Below, piece after piece: positions 1 through 8,463 of a stretch of DNA of 45,238 bases (within the stretch, counting starts at the first letter, position 1; each line of letters opens with the position of its first letter). Position numbers and translations under genes: made by a program. The notes beneath the pieces were generated by a model. It was not told the DNA's origin and did no database searches. It worked only from the letters and a program-made list of their open reading frames with translations. Origin of the DNA: JBFWWP01 sp050246115. Lineage in GTDB: Bacteria; Planctomycetota; UBA8108; UBA1146; JAJFFE01. The stretch is taken from contig JBFWWP010000040.1 in NCBI GenBank assembly GCA_050246115.1, positions 1 to 45,238 on the forward strand. The letters run 5' to 3'.

Positions 1-236
1 GGGTTACAGCCGCGGCTCCTTCCGCGGTCGCCGCTGAACCGGTTGCGCATCCGCAAGCAACGTCCGCCTCGCCGCTCTACCCAGTCTCATGGCTGAGAAA
101 GTGCGCCGCCAGTGCGTCCGAGTTTTGGCAAAGTGCAGCGTTGCCCGAGCGGGACCGGTCGATTGGCGACGAGGTTGCTCCGCCCATCCGTCGGGTCCTT
201 CATTCAACTTCACGACGACGATTCCGGAGGGTAACC
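1..236. other. Upstream region of the cytochrome gene, no gene seen
   Basis: No reading frame here has convincing codon bias or recognisable protein content. A short hairpin is possible at 10-27 (CCGCGG, six-base loop, CCGCGG) but it has no T-run. A GGAGG ribosome binding site at 226-230 lies 6 nt before the ATG at 237. I could not find a convincing -35/-10 pair. Confidence 0.5.
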
Positions 237-3050
237 ATGCGCACACCCAGGCTGATGTCGACGCTCGCTGTAGCGATGTCCCTCCTCTTGTTCTGCGCTG
301 TGCCCGCGCCCGCGCAGACGTTCGTTCGTGGCAACGCCAACGGCGACGCGGCCACCAACCTGGCAGACGTCGTGTTCACTCTCGCCTACCTCTTTCAGGG
401 CGGCCCGGTGCCGGTCTGTCAAGACAGTGCGGACGTCAACGACGACGGTGCGCTGAACGTCTCGGACCCGATTTATCTTCTCGGGTTCCTGTTCGGCCAA
501 GGACAGCCTCCACCTCCGCCTTTTCCCGGGGCGGGCTCGGACCCGACGGCAGACTCCATCCCGTGCGATGTCGTGGGCCCCGGGGTCCTGACGATCACGC
601 TGGCTCACTTCCAGAACGAGGACAACGCCCTGGACGACCTCGTCGAATTCGAGGGCCATGGACAGGCCGGAGCCGTGGTCGTGCTCCGCGACCAGGAGTC
701 GGGGTACGTGATAGCCCAGCGGGTCGTGAGCGGCAATGGTCAGTGGAGCTTCGACTGGTTCAATCCGCTCTTCATCCCTTGCGTCGTCCGCGCCGAGAGC
801 TTGGGGGACGTCGCGACTCGCACGGTTCAGAGCGCACCTTCGACTTGCGGCCCGCCGGAGTTCGCCCCGACCTGCACGATCACGCCGCCACCGGGCCCCA
901 TCGCATTGGGGGTGCCGGTGACGTTCGTCGGCGTTGCGCATGACCCCGAAGGCACGCCGCTGCAAGTTGCCTGGCACTTCGGCGGGGCGGTGGACAGCAC
1001 TGCCCTCGGACAAGCGCTGAGCGATGTCTCGTTCGCCGAGACCGTGGTGTTCGATGTCGGCGGTCAGGCTTTCCGCGTGGTACTGACCGTAACCGATGGC
1101 GCGGGCTTGCGCGGGCGCGCGTTCGTTTCCGTCGTCGTGGGACAAGCCCCCGATCTGTCCGGTTTGCCAGCGGTCAGCGAGCAACCTGTCCCCGGTGATC
1201 CCACCCAACAGACGCACGCGGTGCTGGCGTTCAACGACCTGGGGATGCACTGCGCGGACCTGACCTCGGTACCGTTCAGCATTTTGCCGCCGTTCAATAC
1301 GCTCAACGCGATCGTCGTCGCGCGCGGGGATCCGCCTCAGCTCCTCGATGATGCCGCAGTGCAGCTCGTGTACTCCGGGGCCGCGAACCCCGTCGATCCC
1401 GTAGTTGGTGACGCGCTTCTCGAGCCCCCGTCGATCAACTCCACCAGCAGCAACCTGCCGGTGGGCGCGCCCGCCGACCTGTCGACGATTCGGAAGTCCG
1501 ACTTCTGGGATCCGATCTCACCGGGACCCACCGTGGTCGCCGCCTTGTTCGGGGGACTCAATCCTCCGCGCGACGAGGGGCTGCCCACCATCCACAACCC
1601 CGGTGGCGTAGGGCGCCACATGCCGGGCATCACCGGTCCCTACACGCTCAACGAACCCCAGCCGTTCTCCCAGTACCGGGCCGACACCGACTGGTTCACC
1701 GCCGAGGGAATCCCCATGGCTGCGATCGACGACTTCGGGCGGATGAACTCGTTCCCCCTGATGCGGGTGCAAGCGCGCGAGAGTGGGACGGCTACCGTGC
1801 TCGCGGCAATCGATGCGGTGGTGCCGGTCTCCACCGAGGTGGATTGTCGTGACTGCCATGTCCGCGGCGAAGTGGGAGCGGACCCCGTAGCGCGTCCGGC
1901 CGCAGGTTTCGTGGACGCACCGTCTGGGGCGAGCCGCGTGCAGATCGAGACCGCGGCCAAGGAGAACATTCTGCGTCTGCACGACCTGCGCCACGGGACC
2001 CAGCTGCTCGCAAGCGCGCCAATCCTCTGTGCGAGCTGCCACAACTCGTACGCCCTCGAAGAGCCAACCGGCGGTGCGCTCACCGGCGATCCCCTGCGAT
2101 CGACCCTGTCTTCGGCGATGCACGCCTACCATGGACTGATGACCGTGAACTCGGCTACCGGTGAGCTCTTGCGCGATGGGAGTGGCAATGCGCTCCAGCC
2201 CTTGGTGCTCGGGGCCGGACAAGCGCGATTGATTCCGGTCGATCCACTCGATCCGGCGGTGACGATGGAGCAGAACTGCTTCACCTGTCATCCGGGCAAG
2301 ATCACTCAGTGCTTTCGCGGTGCCATGTTCGCTGCGGGCTTGGAGTGCAGCCACTGCCACGGCGACATGCTTGCGACCGGCGGGGTGTTCGCAGGAGACT
2401 TCGATCACAACGGACAGTTGCGGACTCGGCTGCCGTGGCGGGACGAGCCGCGGTGCGAGTCTTGTCACCAGGGCGACGCGGTGAGCCCCGGTCCCGCGAG
2501 CATGCTGCGGCGATTCGCGCATGAGATCGCGGATCCCGCGGCGGTCCCGCTGTTGGCCGCGAACCCGCGCTTTGCGGAGAACCCGGGGACGATCTACCGC
2601 AATAGCCACGGGCACGCCGGTGTCGCCTGTGAAGCGTGCCATGGCAGTCCGCACGCGATCTGGCCGAATCCCGACCCTGACGCCAACGACAATGTGCTGT
2701 CGCGTCGACTCCAAGGGTATGCGGGGCCGATCCGCGAATGCACCGTTTGTCACCTTCCGAACAGCTTCCCGAACGGCACCCTCGGTGGCCCGCACGGCAT
2801 GCACCCGATCAACGATCCGAACTGGATCCGCTCGAGTGGTGGCTGGCACAAGACCTTTGCTCAGAACCAAAGCCAGGGAGACAGCTGCGCGCCTTGCCAC
2901 GGTGTCGATCACCGCGGGACACGACTTTCAGTGACACCGGTCGACCGCGAACTGCGTGGTGCAAATGGCAACCTTCTCGCTGTGGTCCGTGCGGGTCAGC
3001 AGATCTCCTGCGACCTGTGTCACAGTCTGAGCGATAGTTTCGACGACTGA
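237..3050 (+). CDS. Secreted nine-heme c-type cytochrome with dockerin-like and PKD-like domains
   Basis: A 937-residue exported protein. The ATG at 237 is chosen for its GGAGG site 6 nt upstream and because it begins a signal peptide (charged start, hydrophobic stretch to about residue 24, likely cleavage near APAQ at 27). Residues 30-90 hold two dockerin-type calcium-loop repeats (NGDAATNLADV and DVNDDGALNVSDP). Residues 213-302 look like a PKD/Ig-like domain. From about 329 a domain begins with the motif AFNDLGMHC that I associate with multiheme exoproteins. The C-terminal 400 residues carry nine CXXCH heme sites, first cysteines at 537, 598, 681, 704, 740, 798, 835, 884 and 925, plus free histidines that could be axial ligands. 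Covalent heme attachment places it outside the cytoplasmic membrane. The electron partner is not shown; no quinone oxidoreductase or porin is adjacent. It converges with the esterase gene. Confidence 0.92.
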   Translation: MRTPRLMSTLAVAMSLLLFCAVPAPAQTFVRGNANGDAATNLADVVFTLAYLFQGGPVPVCQDSADVNDDGALNVSDPIYLLGFLFGQGQPPPPPFPGAGSDPTADSIPCDVVGPGVLTITLAHFQNEDNALDDLVEFEGHGQAGAVVVLRDQESGYVIAQRVVSGNGQWSFDWFNPLFIPCVVRAESLGDVATRTVQSAPSTCGPPEFAPTCTITPPPGPIALGVPVTFVGVAHDPEGTPLQVAWHFGGAVDSTALGQALSDVSFAETVVFDVGGQAFRVVLTVTDGAGLRGRAFVSVVVGQAPDLSGLPAVSEQPVPGDPTQQTHAVLAFNDLGMHCADLTSVPFSILPPFNTLNAIVVARGDPPQLLDDAAVQLVYSGAANPVDPVVGDALLEPPSINSTSSNLPVGAPADLSTIRKSDFWDPISPGPTVVAALFGGLNPPRDEGLPTIHNPGGVGRHMPGITGPYTLNEPQPFSQYRADTDWFTAEGIPMAAIDDFGRMNSFPLMRVQARESGTATVLAAIDAVVPVSTEVDCRDCHVRGEVGADPVARPAAGFVDAPSGASRVQIETAAKENILRLHDLRHGTQLLASAPILCASCHNSYALEEPTGGALTGDPLRSTLSSAMHAYHGLMTVNSATGELLRDGSGNALQPLVLGAGQARLIPVDPLDPAVTMEQNCFTCHPGKITQCFRGAMFAAGLECSHCHGDMLATGGVFAGDFDHNGQLRTRLPWRDEPRCESCHQGDAVSPGPASMLRRFAHEIADPAAVPLLAANPRFAENPGTIYRNSHGHAGVACEACHGSPHAIWPNPDPDANDNVLSRRLQGYAGPIRECTVCHLPNSFPNGTLGGPHGMHPINDPNWIRSSGGWHKTFAQNQSQGDSCAPCHGVDHRGTRLSVTPVDRELRGANGNLLAVVRAGQQISCDLCHSLSDSFDD

Positions 3051-3060
3051 GACTTGCGTC

Positions 3061-3078
3061 CCGCGCGACGGGGCGCGG
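3061..3078. terminator. Possible hairpin between convergent genes
   Basis: CCGCGC at 3061-3066 and GCGCGG at 3073-3078 form a six-pair GC stem with a six-base loop, 11 nt after the cytochrome stop and 27 nt beyond the end of the opposing esterase gene. There is no T-run, so it could be a factor-dependent or bidirectional terminator, or simply a product of high GC. Confidence 0.3.
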
Positions 3079-3104
3079 CATGCACCTCATGCGGGAACCA
3101 AGAA

Positions 3105-3782
3105 CTAGCGGGACAGGCGGTCGGTGAGCCAACGTCCGATGTCGGCGATCTCTTGCGGGTGGACCGAGTGCTCGACCGCATAACTTCGCCACTCGACGGA
3201 GTACCCGAGTTCTTGCACTCGGGCGGCAGATCGTTCACCCAGTCGTTGGGGTACGACCGTATCGTAGCGCCCGTGGCACTGCAGGATCGGTGTCGAGCGA
3301 TTGGCCGGCGCCGCCTCTGCCTCGAGGGTATCCCCCAGCGGCAGGTACGCCGACAGCACCAGGATCCCGGCGAGGCGTGCTGCGTGCCTCAGTCCAACGT
3401 GATAGGCCATGGCACCACCCTGGGAGAAACCGGCGATCACCGTTCGCTCCGAGGCGAAGCCGCGCACTGCGAGTGCGGCCAGCAAGCGCTCGATGTGCTC
3501 GGCGGATTCCCGAATCCCGATCTCGTCGGTACCGCGGTCGAGTTCGAGGCCGGGAATGTCGTACCATGCGCGCATCACCATACCGCGGTTCAGGGTTACC
3601 GGTCGCGGGGGCGCGTGGGGGAAGACGAAGAGGGTCGGTAGGTGCGGCGGCAGCCCGAGGTGGGGGACGATGGGCTCGAAGTCGTGACCATCGGCGCCGA
3701 GTCCGTGGAGCCATAGGACGCAGGCGGCGGGATCTGCGCCGGTCGTGACTTCGACGCACGGCAGGAGCTTGTCGCGGGTCAT
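3105..3782 (-). CDS. Alpha/beta-hydrolase, acyl-protein thioesterase / carboxylesterase type
   Basis: A 225-residue alpha/beta-hydrolase of the small carboxylesterase/phospholipase family, expected to cleave short acyl esters or thioesters in the cytoplasm. The oxyanion-hole segment LHGLGADGHDF lies near the start. The catalytic triad is readable: nucleophile Ser120 in GFSQGG, Asp174 in GRYDTVVP, His205 in EHSVHP. The length is normal for the family. The start is the ATG at 3782 with AAGGA about 12 nt upstream. However, the same frame stays open with good codon bias back to about 4000, and a TTG at 3950 could give a 56-residue extension (see findings). It follows the membrane protein gene on the same strand and may be cotranscribed. 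There is no signal peptide. The natural substrate cannot be told. Confidence 0.88.
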   Translation of the reverse strand: MTRDKLLPCVEVTTGADPAACVLWLHGLGADGHDFEPIVPHLGLPPHLPTLFVFPHAPPRPVTLNRGMVMRAWYDIPGLELDRGTDEIGIRESAEHIERLLAALAVRGFASERTVIAGFSQGGAMAYHVGLRHAARLAGILVLSAYLPLGDTLEAEAAPANRSTPILQCHGRYDTVVPQRLGERSAARVQELGYSVEWRSYAVEHSVHPQEIADIGRWLTDRLSR

Positions 3783-4008
3783 GGGGTCAGGTCGTCCTTC
3801 TTGCAGGGCGTGCTGGAAGTCGCCGAGGGTTGTTGCGGTCCGGCAGATCGCCGGCAGCGCTCGTCGCGCGTCGCGTTCGCTGCCAAGACCAGGCGCTGCG
3901 TTTCCCGAGAATGTGCCGAGCAGGCTGCCGAGCTCGCGACCGAAAAGCAAGTCAGCCGAACGCGAGCGTTCGTGGGTGAGGCGATCGCGGAGTGCGCTTG
4001 ATTGGGGT

Positions 4009-5985
4009 CTAGGACAGGCTCCGCACGACTGGCGACCGGGGCGCGATCCCTTGCAGCGCGTCGCGCAGCCAGTTCCAGTCCTCTTCCTCGTCCACCGGCG
4101 GCACGGGCGGCACCTCTTCGTCGCCGCCGCCGCGTTCCTTCTGAATGACCAGCACGCGCGCGCGACCGATGCCTTCGTACTCGGGCTCCGGGTAGCCGGG
4201 AATCGGGTGTCGCTCGCGGTCGAGGCCGAAGTCATCCACGTGGACGTTCAGGCCTGGTAGCCCCATGAAGTGGCGGTCTTCCGCGCGGGCGCGGCCGCCG
4301 TGGACGTCGTAGATCTCGAACATCACCGACAGCACGCGTTTGAGGCCACGATAGCCCACTCCATCCTCGATGAAGATGACGTCGACCTCGAGGGACTCGA
4401 ACAGCTCACGGAGGTACCGCCTGAGCCGCACTCCGAACACCTCGCGGTAGGGGGGACCGATGCAGCCGTCCGAAGTGTCTTCGAAGCTCAGTCCATCCTC
4501 GTCTTCGTCGCGGGTGAGTCCCACCACGAACCAGTAGTGCGGCGCGAACAGGAAGCCGGTTCCCTTTTCGAACACGCGCGTCGACGCGATCTTGAACAGG
4601 CGGCGCAGACGGCGGTAGAGCCGCCTTCGCTTCCAGACGTGGTCCCACCGGTCGAGTCGCTTCGGGAAATCGAGTTCGGCCAGTTCCTTCGAGCGAACCT
4701 GGATCACTGGCGTATCGCCGGGGAGTTCCTGGCACGCGAACGTCTCGGGAGAGTCGCTGAGCTCGAGGACGAGGTCGGCGGAGTTCGTCGGCGGTGACGA
4801 CGGTGAGCAGACGATGGCCCACTCCGCAACGCGCAGGCGGCGTTCGATCGTTGGCAGATCGACTTGCGCAGCGAGACCCTCCTCGGTCGCCAGCAGCCAG
4901 ACCGTCTTGAGCCGGGCGCCGGACGGGGACGACAGGAATGGCTGCCCCCAGAACAGGTGGAGCCCGCGCGCCAACACCGTGACGAGAAGGGGTGCAGCGA
5001 CCCACAGGAAGCATGCACCGAGGGCCAAGGTGAACTCGGTTTGCCCCGATCCGGGGTAGGCACCTCCGCCCGCGACCAGGCCGAGCGCGATCACGCCCTG
5101 ACACACCCACGTGTTGGCTTGGCGTACGAAGGAAGAGAAGGGCACCGAGAACACCTCACCCCGGCGATTCTTGACGAGGGCGATCAGTGGCTTGCCTTCG
5201 GGTCTCTTGGGGAACATGTGGGCGAGCAGCAAGGCCACGGCTCCGAGCCAGATTCCCCAGCCATAGCCGACGAGGTGGCCGACGCCGAGCATGCTCGCGA
5301 AGTAGAGGGCGGTGAGCAGGATCGTCAGTCGGCTACGACCGCGGGCCGAGGCGATGCGCCGTCGTACCAGGAGGTCGTGGATCAAGATGAACGATACGAC
5401 CACGCTCACGGCGATGCCGAGGAGCAGCATGCCCCACAGCGCCGACAGGAAGACGTAGTAGACCGTCGCGCTACCACTGAGCAGCAGCTCGCGGGCTCGA
5501 TCCGGGAAGTAGCCCCGAAGTGCCAAGACCACGGCGAGCAACACCCACCCCACGCCGCTCGCGGTTCGGAACAACGGAACGGGACGGCCTTCGGTGCGAA
5601 CGTCGCCCCGCAAGTCGATGCCGACGTTGTGGCGCAAATGGCTACGCAGTTCGAGTACGCGCACTCGCAACCAACCGACGAGGTTCTCTCTCCAGGGGAC
5701 GAACGACGCCGGCACCAAGGCCGTGATGCGAACGATGGCCAAGACGCCCAAGATCCCGAGCAAGTCGACGCCGTCGTGCGGACTGGCACGCCCCAGCTTC
5801 TCGAAGGCGACGATCGCGGCGCCGAGCCCAACCCCGTAGACGATGGGGCGCACCGGTAGCCGGAGGCCGATTCCGCGGAGTGGGATGCGAGACGATGCGC
5901 GCGTCAAGGGATCGACTTCGAACTTTCTGTGTCGGAGCAGTGCGAACTGCCCCTGAGGCTTGGAGACTTCGCCGCGCGGCCGCAT
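4009..5985 (-). CDS. Polytopic membrane protein of unknown function
   Basis: A 658-residue protein that I do not recognise. The N-terminal half has about seven or eight hydrophobic segments (roughly residues 46-64, 74-96, 143-161, 173-203, 222-256, 292-309, 316-340), some long enough to cross twice. The C-terminal half (about 350-658) is soluble, with a basic Arg-rich patch, a region with aromatic and acidic motifs (FAPHYWFVVG, then an acidic DEDEDG run), and a segment near residue 580 (GVGYRGLKRVLSVMFEIYDV) that reads as a conserved core. The extreme C-terminus is acidic and proline-rich. The ATG at 5985 has GGGA just upstream. It precedes the esterase gene by 226 nt on the same strand. No catalytic motif is visible; roles in signalling or transport would be guesses. 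Confidence 0.82.
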   Translation of the reverse strand: MRPRGEVSKPQGQFALLRHRKFEVDPLTRASSRIPLRGIGLRLPVRPIVYGVGLGAAIVAFEKLGRASPHDGVDLLGILGVLAIVRITALVPASFVPWRENLVGWLRVRVLELRSHLRHNVGIDLRGDVRTEGRPVPLFRTASGVGWVLLAVVLALRGYFPDRARELLLSGSATVYYVFLSALWGMLLLGIAVSVVVSFILIHDLLVRRRIASARGRSRLTILLTALYFASMLGVGHLVGYGWGIWLGAVALLLAHMFPKRPEGKPLIALVKNRRGEVFSVPFSSFVRQANTWVCQGVIALGLVAGGGAYPGSGQTEFTLALGACFLWVAAPLLVTVLARGLHLFWGQPFLSSPSGARLKTVWLLATEEGLAAQVDLPTIERRLRVAEWAIVCSPSSPPTNSADLVLELSDSPETFACQELPGDTPVIQVRSKELAELDFPKRLDRWDHVWKRRRLYRRLRRLFKIASTRVFEKGTGFLFAPHYWFVVGLTRDEDEDGLSFEDTSDGCIGPPYREVFGVRLRRYLRELFESLEVDVIFIEDGVGYRGLKRVLSVMFEIYDVHGGRARAEDRHFMGLPGLNVHVDDFGLDRERHPIPGYPEPEYEGIGRARVLVIQKERGGGDEEVPPVPPVDEEEDWNWLRDALQGIAPRSPVVRSLS

Positions 5986-6097
5986 TGGATCCCGGCTCGG
6001 CGCGACGCGGAACTCTCGCGTGCGTCGATCCGAGTTCGGGCGGTCGCGAACCCCGCGTCGATCTTCGGCTCGGACAACAACATCGCCAGGTCTCGGT

Positions 6098-6319
6098 TCA
6101 TCGGTTGTGAGATCCGTCGCAGTACGGCGGCTTGGCAGAGCGGCCGCACCCGCAGAGCGCCACCCGGCGCGCCTTCTCGATCACCACAACGTACGGCACG
6201 GTACCCGTACCGGCGTGGCTGCCGTCGCACCACGGCCGACTCCGAGAGCGTCCGCAGGCGCACACGGCCTTCTTGCCAGGCTCGAGGTCGACGATGAAGG
6301 GCTGGGCGGCGTCGTCCAT
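6098..6319 (-). CDS. CDGSH-type iron-sulfur protein with two cluster sites
   Basis: A 73-residue protein with two CDGSH (mitoNEET-type) motifs. Site 1 ligands are Cys20, Cys22, Cys31 and His35; site 2 ligands are Cys56, Cys58, Cys67 and His71. Each site has the C-X-C-X8-C-X3-H spacing that binds a [2Fe-2S] cluster. Bacterial tandem-CDGSH proteins of this size are small soluble redox or cluster-transfer proteins. The start is the ATG at 6319, just ahead of the family-typical N-terminus; the frame is open further upstream but the extension is Arg/Pro/Ser-rich and not protein-like. It lies 112 nt upstream of the membrane protein gene on the same strand, possibly cotranscribed. The partner is unknown. 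Confidence 0.9.
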   Translation of the reverse strand: MDDAAQPFIVDLEPGKKAVCACGRSRSRPWCDGSHAGTGTVPYVVVIEKARRVALCGCGRSAKPPYCDGSHNR

Positions 6320-6859
6320 GGGTTCCGTTCCGTGATAAGGCCCGGCTACTCGGATCGGAGACGAATTGGCCGAGCGTCTCTTCCCAAGTCTAGCTCTCTC
6401 GAGCGGGTCCCCGCAACGATCGGCCGCCGGCGACGTCGATTCGGAGGCGCGGCGCAGGGAAGCGGAACGATCCGGTTTTCGCCGACACGCTCCCGGAGAC
6501 GACTCGTGGGGCAGTTTCACTCGAAGGACCGCGGGGCGGGGGCCAAGTCGCGGGCGAGCGCTTCGGCGGGCGCTCCGGGCGCGCCGGCCGGGGTCGTTTG
6601 GCCGTTCGGCGACGGGACTGACGCGGTCGCAGCTCCCCGGCAAGGTTCGTTTCGGGGCGTTGGCACCGTCACGAAGCCGAAACCGGCGGGGATCCGGGAA
6701 GCGTCGACGGTGAGTCGTTGGGGAGTCGGCTCAGCGCGGGATGGACAGCCGGGCGAGCCACCGGAGGAGAGGAGAGTATCGAGGACGGGAGAGGATCGAG
6801 GGCGAGAAAGTATCGAGGACGGGAGTGAATCGAGGACGGGAGAGGATTAAGAGTATTAA
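6320..6859. other. Intergenic stretch without a supported gene
   Basis: About 540 bp between the CDGSH gene and tRNA-Leu. The open frames across it are rich in Arg, Ser, Gly and Pro and show no motifs or codon bias like the neighbours. The only structure seen is the 17-bp tandem repeat at 6778-6845 and an AT-rich patch (6847-6860) directly 3' of the tRNA. Confidence 0.6.
6778..6845. repeat. Tandem repeat, four 17-bp units
   Basis: Units start at 6778, 6795, 6812 and 6829. The core ATCGAGGACGGGAG is identical in units 1, 3 and 4; unit 2 is diverged (ATCGAGGGCGAGAA). The period is not a multiple of three, and the array is preceded by purine-rich GGAGGAGAGGAGAG. It sits 15 bp from the 3' end of the tRNA-Leu gene. 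Confidence 0.85.
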
Positions 6860-6947
<88 letters not shown>

Positions 6948-6960
6948 ACAGAAGCGCGGA

Positions 6961-6988
6961 ATCTTAGACGCCGCCGCCACCGTGTCAA
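6961..6988 (-). promoter_or_regulatory. Sigma-70-type promoter of tRNA-Leu
   Basis: Read on the minus strand, a perfect TTGACA (6988-6983), a 16-nt spacer and TAAGAT (6966-6961) precede the tRNA 5' end at 6947 by 13 nt, leaving a very short leader. This is the best promoter in the window. Confidence 0.75.
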
Positions 6989-7034
6989 CGGGTAATCTCT
7001 TGCCCCAGGCACCCACGGATTGACGCCAACTTCT

Positions 7035-7063
7035 TTGCCCGGGCACGCGAATCCGGCTAAAAC
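7035..7063 (+). promoter_or_regulatory. Candidate promoter of the aminotransferase gene
   Basis: TTGCCC (7035-7040), a 17-nt spacer and TAAAAC (7058-7063). Transcription would start near 7070, about 58 nt before the ATG at 7128. Confidence 0.45.
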
Positions 7064-7127
7064 GCCGCCCCAGGCCCGTGCGGCGTTGGCCGTTCGGGTG
7101 GGTCCGGTCCAGCGCGAGAGGGACTTC

Positions 7128-8297
7128 ATGCTCAGTCAGCACGTTCGAACCATCGAGCCGTCGGCCACGCTTGCGGTGAACAACTTGCGGCTCAAGCTGC
7201 AGGCCGAGGGGCGCAAGATCTACAACTTCGGTGCCGGCGAACCCGACTTCGGCACCGCTGATTTCATCGTCGAAGCCGGGATCAAGGCTTTGCGCGACGG
7301 CTGGACGCGCTACACGCCGGTAGCCGGGGTTCCCGAGTTGCGTGCCGCCATCGCAGACGAACTCGCTCGGACACGCCGGATCGACGTCGCTGCTGACCAG
7401 GTGATCGTCACTTCCGGGGCCAAGCAGGCGTGCGCCGAGTTCTTCGAGTCGGTCGTGGATCCCGGTGATGAGGTCCTGCTGATCGCGCCTTTCTGGGTGT
7501 CCTATCCGGACATGATTCGGCTGGCCGATGGCATTCCCGTTCCCGTGCTGCTGCGTGCCGAGGGCGGCTACCTGCCGACCCCAGCCGACCTCGAGCCGTT
7601 CGTGACCCCGCGCACGACGGGCCTCGTCATCAACAGTCCCAACAATCCCACCGGCGCCGTCTACTCCGCCGCACGAATGCAGGAGCTCGTCGCATTCGCC
7701 GCGGCGCACGACCTCTGGATCCTCTCGGATGAGATCTACGACCGGTTCGTCTACGAAGGCGAGTTCGTCAGTCCCGCCACCGGCAACGGTCTCGATCGGA
7801 TCACGATCGTCGGCGGCATGTCGAAGACCTTCGCGATGACCGGTTGGCGCATCGGGTGGGCGGTCGGCGCGAAAGATCTGGTGAACGGGATGACCCGGCT
7901 GCAAGGGCACATCGCGTCGAACGCAACCGCGGTCTCGCAGATCGCCTCGGTCGCAGCCCTGCGCTCCGCGGACCAACGCTTCTTCACCGACCAGCTGGCC
8001 AAGTACGCCGAGCGGCGAAGCACGGCGCTGGCGCTCCTGAAGGAGATTCCGGGGATCACGCTGACGCCGCCGGCTGGAGCGTTCTATCTGTTCCTCGATT
8101 TCTCCAAGGTGCTCGGGCGCGAAGGGTGGCCGGCCACGTCCGGGGCTCTCTGCCAAGAACTGCTCGAGAAGCGGGGCGTAGCGCTGGTTCCGGGCGAGGC
8201 CTTTGGCGACCCCAAAGGGGCGCGCCTGTCGTACTCGTGCTCGCTCGATGAGATCCGCGAGGGGATCGGCGCGCTCGGTGCCTACATGAACCGATGA
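7128..8297 (+). CDS. Class I PLP aminotransferase, aspartate aminotransferase type
   Basis: A 389-residue fold-type I aminotransferase, most like bacterial aspartate/prephenate aminotransferases (subgroup Ib). Seen: the N-terminal NFGAGEPDFGT segment, the cofactor-contact motif NSPNNPTGAVY, DEIYD with the pyridine-binding Asp, the Schiff-base lysine K233 in GMSKTFAMTGWRIG, and the C-terminal Arg motif within ARLSYSCS. The length fits. The ATG at 7128 has GAGAGGGA a few bases upstream; the frame opens earlier but without a family-like N-terminus. It would move amino groups between aspartate (or a related dicarboxylic acid) and 2-oxoacids in the cytoplasm. Exact substrate use (aspartate, prephenate, or both) cannot be read. 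It is monocistronic by spacing. Confidence 0.93.
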   Translation: MLSQHVRTIEPSATLAVNNLRLKLQAEGRKIYNFGAGEPDFGTADFIVEAGIKALRDGWTRYTPVAGVPELRAAIADELARTRRIDVAADQVIVTSGAKQACAEFFESVVDPGDEVLLIAPFWVSYPDMIRLADGIPVPVLLRAEGGYLPTPADLEPFVTPRTTGLVINSPNNPTGAVYSAARMQELVAFAAAHDLWILSDEIYDRFVYEGEFVSPATGNGLDRITIVGGMSKTFAMTGWRIGWAVGAKDLVNGMTRLQGHIASNATAVSQIASVAALRSADQRFFTDQLAKYAERRSTALALLKEIPGITLTPPAGAFYLFLDFSKVLGREGWPATSGALCQELLEKRGVALVPGEAFGDPKGARLSYSCSLDEIREGIGALGAYMNR

Positions 8298-8334
8298 TCG
8301 GGACCGCCCGTGGGGACCGAGAAATGGCTGCGAA

Positions 8335-8351
8335 ATCGGCCATCGGCCGAT
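8335..8351. repeat. Inverted repeat between aminotransferase and PDZ genes
   Basis: ATCGGCC (8335-8341), loop ATC, GGCCGAT (8345-8351): a perfect seven-pair hairpin 38 nt after the aminotransferase stop. It directly abuts a TAGAAT hexamer (8352-8357) that could be the -10 of the PDZ gene. It could end the first transcript or be an operator for the second. No T-run follows and no clear -35 is seen. Confidence 0.4.
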
Positions 8352-8463
8352 TAGAATCCCGGCAGCAGTCGAGCCCGCGATGAATCTACAGCGAGCGCGG
8401 TTCCGTCGGACGCCCGGTTCGGCCAGTACCGCGAGCTCGGATCGAGAAGGAAGGCCACCCCCT

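Noticed and set aside
4..246. An 80-codon minus-strand frame at the window start
   Set aside because: Arg-rich, without motifs, and it covers the ribosome binding site region of the cytochrome gene.
1518..2912. A 464-codon minus-strand open frame inside the cytochrome gene
   Set aside because: It lies wholly opposite the heme-binding region, which has nine CXXCH sites and is certainly coding on the plus strand.
5960..6850. A 296-codon plus-strand open frame over the CDGSH gene and tandem repeat
   Set aside because: It runs opposite the CDGSH gene and then through the tandem repeat; Arg/Ser/Gly-rich and without motifs.
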